Source of the DNA: Geminocystis sp. M7585_C2015_104
GTDB lineage: Bacteria; Cyanobacteriota; Cyanobacteriia; Cyanobacteriales; Cyanobacteriaceae
DNA length: 34,789 bases
Reading direction: 5' to 3'
Assembly: GCA_015295805.1 (NCBI GenBank)
Contig: DVEF01000005.1
Location: 1-34,789, forward strand
The translations under genes were made by a program, and so were the position numbers. Positions 32,264 through 34,789 of the stretch are shown piece after piece (position 1 is the stretch's first letter; each line of letters starts with the position of its first letter). The notes under the pieces are model-generated. The model was not told the origin of the DNA. It was given only the letters and a program-made list of their open reading frames with translations, and did not search any database.

Positions 32264-32320
32264 ACCACTTATAATAGCTCTTAAACCATTGGAAAAACAA
32301 ATTATTTTCACCTAAGTGGT
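32264..32320 (+). promoter_or_regulatory. ndhC upstream region: -10 box and inverted repeat
   Basis: A perfect TATAAT lies at 32270-32275, about 52 bp before the ndhC ATG; no -35 match stands out. ACCACTTA (32264-32271) and TAAGTGGT (32313-32320) form a perfect 8-bp inverted repeat. The right arm ends six bases before the start codon, over the ribosome-binding region. Confidence 0.4.
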
Positions 32321-32326
32321 AGAAAA

Positions 32327-32689
32327 ATGTTTGTCCTAAAAGGCTACGAGTATTTCTTAGGCTTTCTCATAGTCAGTGCCGCAGTGCCAGCACTAGCCCT
32401 AACCGCCTCCAAACTCCTACGCCCCCCCACCGGCGGCCCAGAAAGACGTACCACCTACGAATCCGGTATGGAGCCCATCGGCGGCGCCTGGATTCAGTTC
32501 AATATCCGCTACTACATGTTTGCCCTCGTGTTTGTAATCTTTGATGTTGAAACAGTGTTTCTGTACCCCTGGGCAGTGGCCTTTAACGTCCTAGGCCTAT
32601 TCGCCTTTATAGAGGCCCTCATATTTATAGCTATACTAGTAGTGGCATTGGTATACGCGTGGCGCAAAGGCGCGCTAGAATGGTCATAA
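32327..32689 (+). CDS. ndhC: NAD(P)H-quinone oxidoreductase subunit 3
   Basis: Membrane subunit of the NDH-1 complex (NuoA homologue), which in cyanobacteria takes part in respiration and cyclic electron flow around photosystem I. It has 120 residues and three membrane spans. The highly conserved loop [20 protein letters not shown] and the following span with [12 protein letters not shown] are diagnostic. It is the first gene of ndhC-ndhK-ndhJ, the order kept in plastids and cyanobacteria. The gene is complete. Confidence 0.98.
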   Translation: MFVLKGYEYFLGFLIVSAAVPALALTASKLLRPPTGGPERRTTYESGMEPIGGAWIQFNIRYYMFALVFVIFDVETVFLYPWAVAFNVLGLFAFIEALIFIAILVVALVYAWRKGALEWS

Positions 32690-32742
32690 ATGCCTAACTG
32701 AATATAATAGACAAATAACACAGGTAACCGGAAGGAATAACC

Positions 32743-33495
32743 ATGAACACCCCCACTCCAGACTTGGAAACCCTAGAAAGACAGGCAAAAGAGAAAATCC
32801 TCAATCCCGCCTCCCCCTACCAGGTGACCCAAGACCTATCAGAAAATGTCATATTAACCACACTAGACGACCTATACAACTGGGCAAGGCTTTCTAGTCT
32901 CTGGCCACTACTCTATGGCACAGCCTGTTGTTTTATCGAATTTGCCGCCTTGATCGGCTCCCGTTTCGACTTCGACCGTTTTGGCCTGGTGCCCAGATCC
33001 AGCCCACGTCAGGCAGATTTGATCATCACCGCCGGCACCATTACCATGAAAATGGCTCCAGCTTTAGTACGTTTGTATGAGGAGATGCCCGAGCCCAAGT
33101 ATGTGATTGCCATGGGCGCCTGTACCATCACCGGCGGTATGTTTAGCAGTGACTCCCCCACTGCCGTTAGGGGTGTAGACAAACTCATCCCCGTGGACGT
33201 ATATATCCCCGGTTGTCCCCCTCGCCCAGAAGCCATCTTCGATGCTATAATCAAACTACGCAAGAAAGTGGCTAACGAGTCCCTTCAGGAAAGAAACAGG
33301 GTTAGAAGCCAAACCCATCGCTTCTACTCCACCACCCACCGTCTCAAAGTAGTTGAGCCCATATTGACAGGCAAATACCTGCGTAGCGAGACTCGGCAAA
33401 AACCACCAGCCCAAATTGCCGCCGCCATGGGCATGCCCCTAGAAATAGAAACACCGAAGCTTTTAGAAACTACCCCGGAGGCTAGTCAGTCATGA
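32743..33495 (+). CDS. ndhK: NAD(P)H-quinone oxidoreductase subunit K
   Basis: NuoB homologue that carries the terminal [4Fe-4S] cluster N2 of NDH-1 next to the plastoquinone site. It has 250 residues. The cluster ligands are C62, C63 (GTACCFIE), C127 (MGACTITGG) and C158 ([10 protein letters not shown]). The N-terminal segment before the core is short, and a C-terminal tail of about 70 residues follows, as usual in cyanobacteria. An AAGGA Shine-Dalgarno lies just before the ATG. Its stop overlaps the start of ndhJ by four bases (ATGA), indicating translational coupling. Confidence 0.98.
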   Translation: MNTPTPDLETLERQAKEKILNPASPYQVTQDLSENVILTTLDDLYNWARLSSLWPLLYGTACCFIEFAALIGSRFDFDRFGLVPRSSPRQADLIITAGTITMKMAPALVRLYEEMPEPKYVIAMGACTITGGMFSSDSPTAVRGVDKLIPVDVYIPGCPPRPEAIFDAIIKLRKKVANESLQERNRVRSQTHRFYSTTHRLKVVEPILTGKYLRSETRQKPPAQIAAAMGMPLEIETPKLLETTPEASQS

Positions 33496-34037
33496 CAGAG
33501 GAAATCCACAATCAACCTTCCCCTGAAACCCCCAACAAAACCGAAACTGCAGAAATAGTCCCGGCTGGGGTTGTTTCCCAGTGGCTTACCAAAAACGGTT
33601 TGCCCCATGAGCCCCTCGAACCGGACCATTGCGGTGTAGAATTAATCAGGGTGGAGCCACAGCATCTTATACCCGTAGCTATGGCTCTCTACAACTATGG
33701 CTTCAACTACCTCCAGTGTCAAGGGGCTTACGATTTAGGTCCGGGAAAACAACTAGTTAGTTTCTACCACCTCATCAAAGTGGCAGACAACGTCACCAAG
33801 CCAGAGGAGGTGAGAATCAAGGTATTCTTGGACAGGGAAAACCCCAGAGTGCCCTCCGTATATTGGATTTGGCGGGGTGCGGACTGGCAAGAGCGGGAGT
33901 CCTATGACATGTTTGGTATAATCTATGAGGGACACCCCAACCTCAAACGCATCCTTATGCCCGAAGACTGGGTAGGTTGGCCATTGCGCAAAGACTACGT
34001 CTCCCCCGACTTCTACGAATTACAAGACGCCTATTAA
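33492..34037 (+). CDS. ndhJ: NAD(P)H-quinone oxidoreductase subunit J
   Basis: NuoC homologue, a peripheral-arm subunit of NDH-1. It has 181 residues. The 30-kDa subunit signature is clear: [20 protein letters not shown], then [16 protein letters not shown]. The first about 30 residues are a variable leader. It starts within the ATGA overlap with the ndhK stop and is the last gene of the operon, followed by a strong terminator. Confidence 0.98.
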   Translation: MTEEIHNQPSPETPNKTETAEIVPAGVVSQWLTKNGLPHEPLEPDHCGVELIRVEPQHLIPVAMALYNYGFNYLQCQGAYDLGPGKQLVSFYHLIKVADNVTKPEEVRIKVFLDRENPRVPSVYWIWRGADWQERESYDMFGIIYEGHPNLKRILMPEDWVGWPLRKDYVSPDFYELQDAY

Positions 34038-34048
34038 TCCCCCTTTCG

Positions 34049-34077
34049 CCCCCTCCTTTGGGGGTTTCTATCTTTTT
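34049..34077 (+). terminator. intrinsic terminator of ndhCKJ
   Basis: CCCCC (34049-34053) pairs with GGGGG (34060-34064) around a six-base loop, followed by a T-rich tail with a final run of five T. It begins 12 bases after the ndhJ stop. The tail overlaps the end of the minus-strand glycosyltransferase gene. Confidence 0.75.
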
Positions 34078-34789
34078 ACCACGCCGCCTATCTTCTTTTT
34101 AATTCTTCCTATCATCCTCTCTACCAACCCTCCACTTAAACTAGGTATGTTACTCTTTTCTACTATTTTTTGATAATTGAAGAAAAAATCAATCTGCTCC
34201 AATATTGTCTTTAATCTATCTTCTATTGCCTCTCTTCTATATCTTCGCAATAATTCAGTATTGTCACGAAGTTGCCAGTTTTTTACGGCATTTAGTATTC
34301 TATGAACATCGTATTCAAGAGAATAAACCCTAAGTTTTTGACAGTTAAAACCAGGATCTAAATAGTCAGAAAGGGCATCATTAATACTAGAAAAAACTGT
34401 ACAGCCACAAGCCATGGCCTCTAGGGGAGGTAAGCCAAATCCCTCTGTCAACCCCGTTTGCCACCAATATTCGCTGGAATCGTACAGATATACTTTAGTC
34501 TGATTAAACAGGGATGCCAAGTCTTCCACCCAAGAGTCTATTAAAACCAAATTACAATGAGGTTTCAAAGCAGGCACCAGTTTTTCCAAGAGATATTTAG
34601 AAGACTTACGTTTCTGGACTAAAACGTCGATGGGCCTATCCTGATGCCGATTCTGATACTCAGGAGAAATCTCGTTGGGCAGGTAGAAAATTAGCGAGTT
34701 GGGGGCATGTCTTCCCCAATAGGCCTGAGTGTGTTTGCTTACGGCTATAATGGGCACTTTTGGGGGTAACGTAAATCCGTAACCACTAC
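34068..34789 (-). CDS. glycosyltransferase, GT4-like, C-terminal part (runs off the window)
   Basis: The frame stays open from its TAG stop through the right edge, so the N-terminus lies outside the window. A GTG at 34757 is internal, since in-frame codons continue upstream (GYGFTLPPKVPIIAVSK). About 240 residues are visible, mainly the donor-binding half of a GT-B glycosyltransferase: LIDSWVEDLASLF, SSEYWWQTGLTEGFGLPPLEAMACGCTV (the EX7E-type nucleotide-sugar site), then NDALSDYLDPGFN. The tail is very basic (RMIGRIKKKIGG). The acceptor is unknown. It converges on ndhJ. Confidence 0.85.
   Translation of the reverse strand, partial: SGYGFTLPPKVPIIAVSKHTQAYWGRHAPNSLIFYLPNEISPEYQNRHQDRPIDVLVQKRKSSKYLLEKLVPALKPHCNLVLIDSWVEDLASLFNQTKVYLYDSSEYWWQTGLTEGFGLPPLEAMACGCTVFSSINDALSDYLDPGFNCQKLRVYSLEYDVHRILNAVKNWQLRDNTELLRRYRREAIEDRLKTILEQIDFFFNYQKIVEKSNIPSLSGGLVERMIGRIKKKIGGVVKR

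Overview
The window is chromosomal DNA from a unicellular cyanobacterium. The evidence is the ndhC-ndhK-ndhJ cluster of photosynthetic NDH-1, the rpsT-tatD order that in many cyanobacteria precedes the rpoB operon, a pilT-pilC pair, class I nrdA, two AI-2E family permeases and several protein types mostly known from cyanobacteria. Many starts are GTG and Shine-Dalgarno sequences are often weak or missing. By eye I saw no HIP1 octamer. The gene content suggests the Cyanobacterium/Geminocystis side of the phylum, but that is inference. I see no tRNA, rRNA, CRISPR array, transposase or prophage gene.

Layout. 1-3.3 kb (minus strand): an orphan response regulator, a small membrane protein, an AI-2E permease, rpsT and tatD. 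3.4-6.0 kb (plus): lipA, then a Mn/Zn-type ABC ATPase and permease. 6.2-9.0 kb (minus): nrdA followed by a retropepsin-like 'ATP-dependent zinc protease' protein. 9.3-13.2 kb (plus): dnaX without an intein, and an MsbA-like ABC exporter. 13.5-17.5 kb: thpR (minus), queG (plus), mtnP (minus) and an orphan GAF histidine kinase (minus). 17.5-20.0 kb (minus): a tight cysE - metal-binding domain - subtilisin-like protease operon. 20.2-22.0 kb: a VirB10/TrbI-like secreted protein converging on a second AI-2E permease. 22.2-27.0 kb (plus): ruvA, a ribbon-helix-helix/coiled-coil protein, two glycosyltransferases and a PHP phosphoesterase. 27.3-30.2 kb: a phasin-like protein (minus) divergent from pilT-pilC (plus). 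30.2-32.2 kb (minus): a class A penicillin-binding protein. 32.3-34.0 kb (plus): ndhCKJ, ending in a clear terminator. 34.07 kb to the edge (minus): the C-terminal part of a glycosyltransferase.

Most of the window is housekeeping: translation, replication, dNTP supply, lipoate, queuosine and methionine salvage, cysteine synthesis, peptidoglycan, respiration and cyclic electron flow, and pilus retraction. I see no complete new defence or mobile system. The most unusual points are: a subtilisin-like protease with Glu where the catalytic Asp should be, in an operon with a small metal-binding protein and cysE; a nested inverted repeat ahead of the VirB10-like gene; a GC-rich structured block at 27.08-27.14 kb; 36- and 42-nt pure purine runs in two convergent intergenic regions; and an imperfect 19-bp direct repeat ahead of the ABC exporter.
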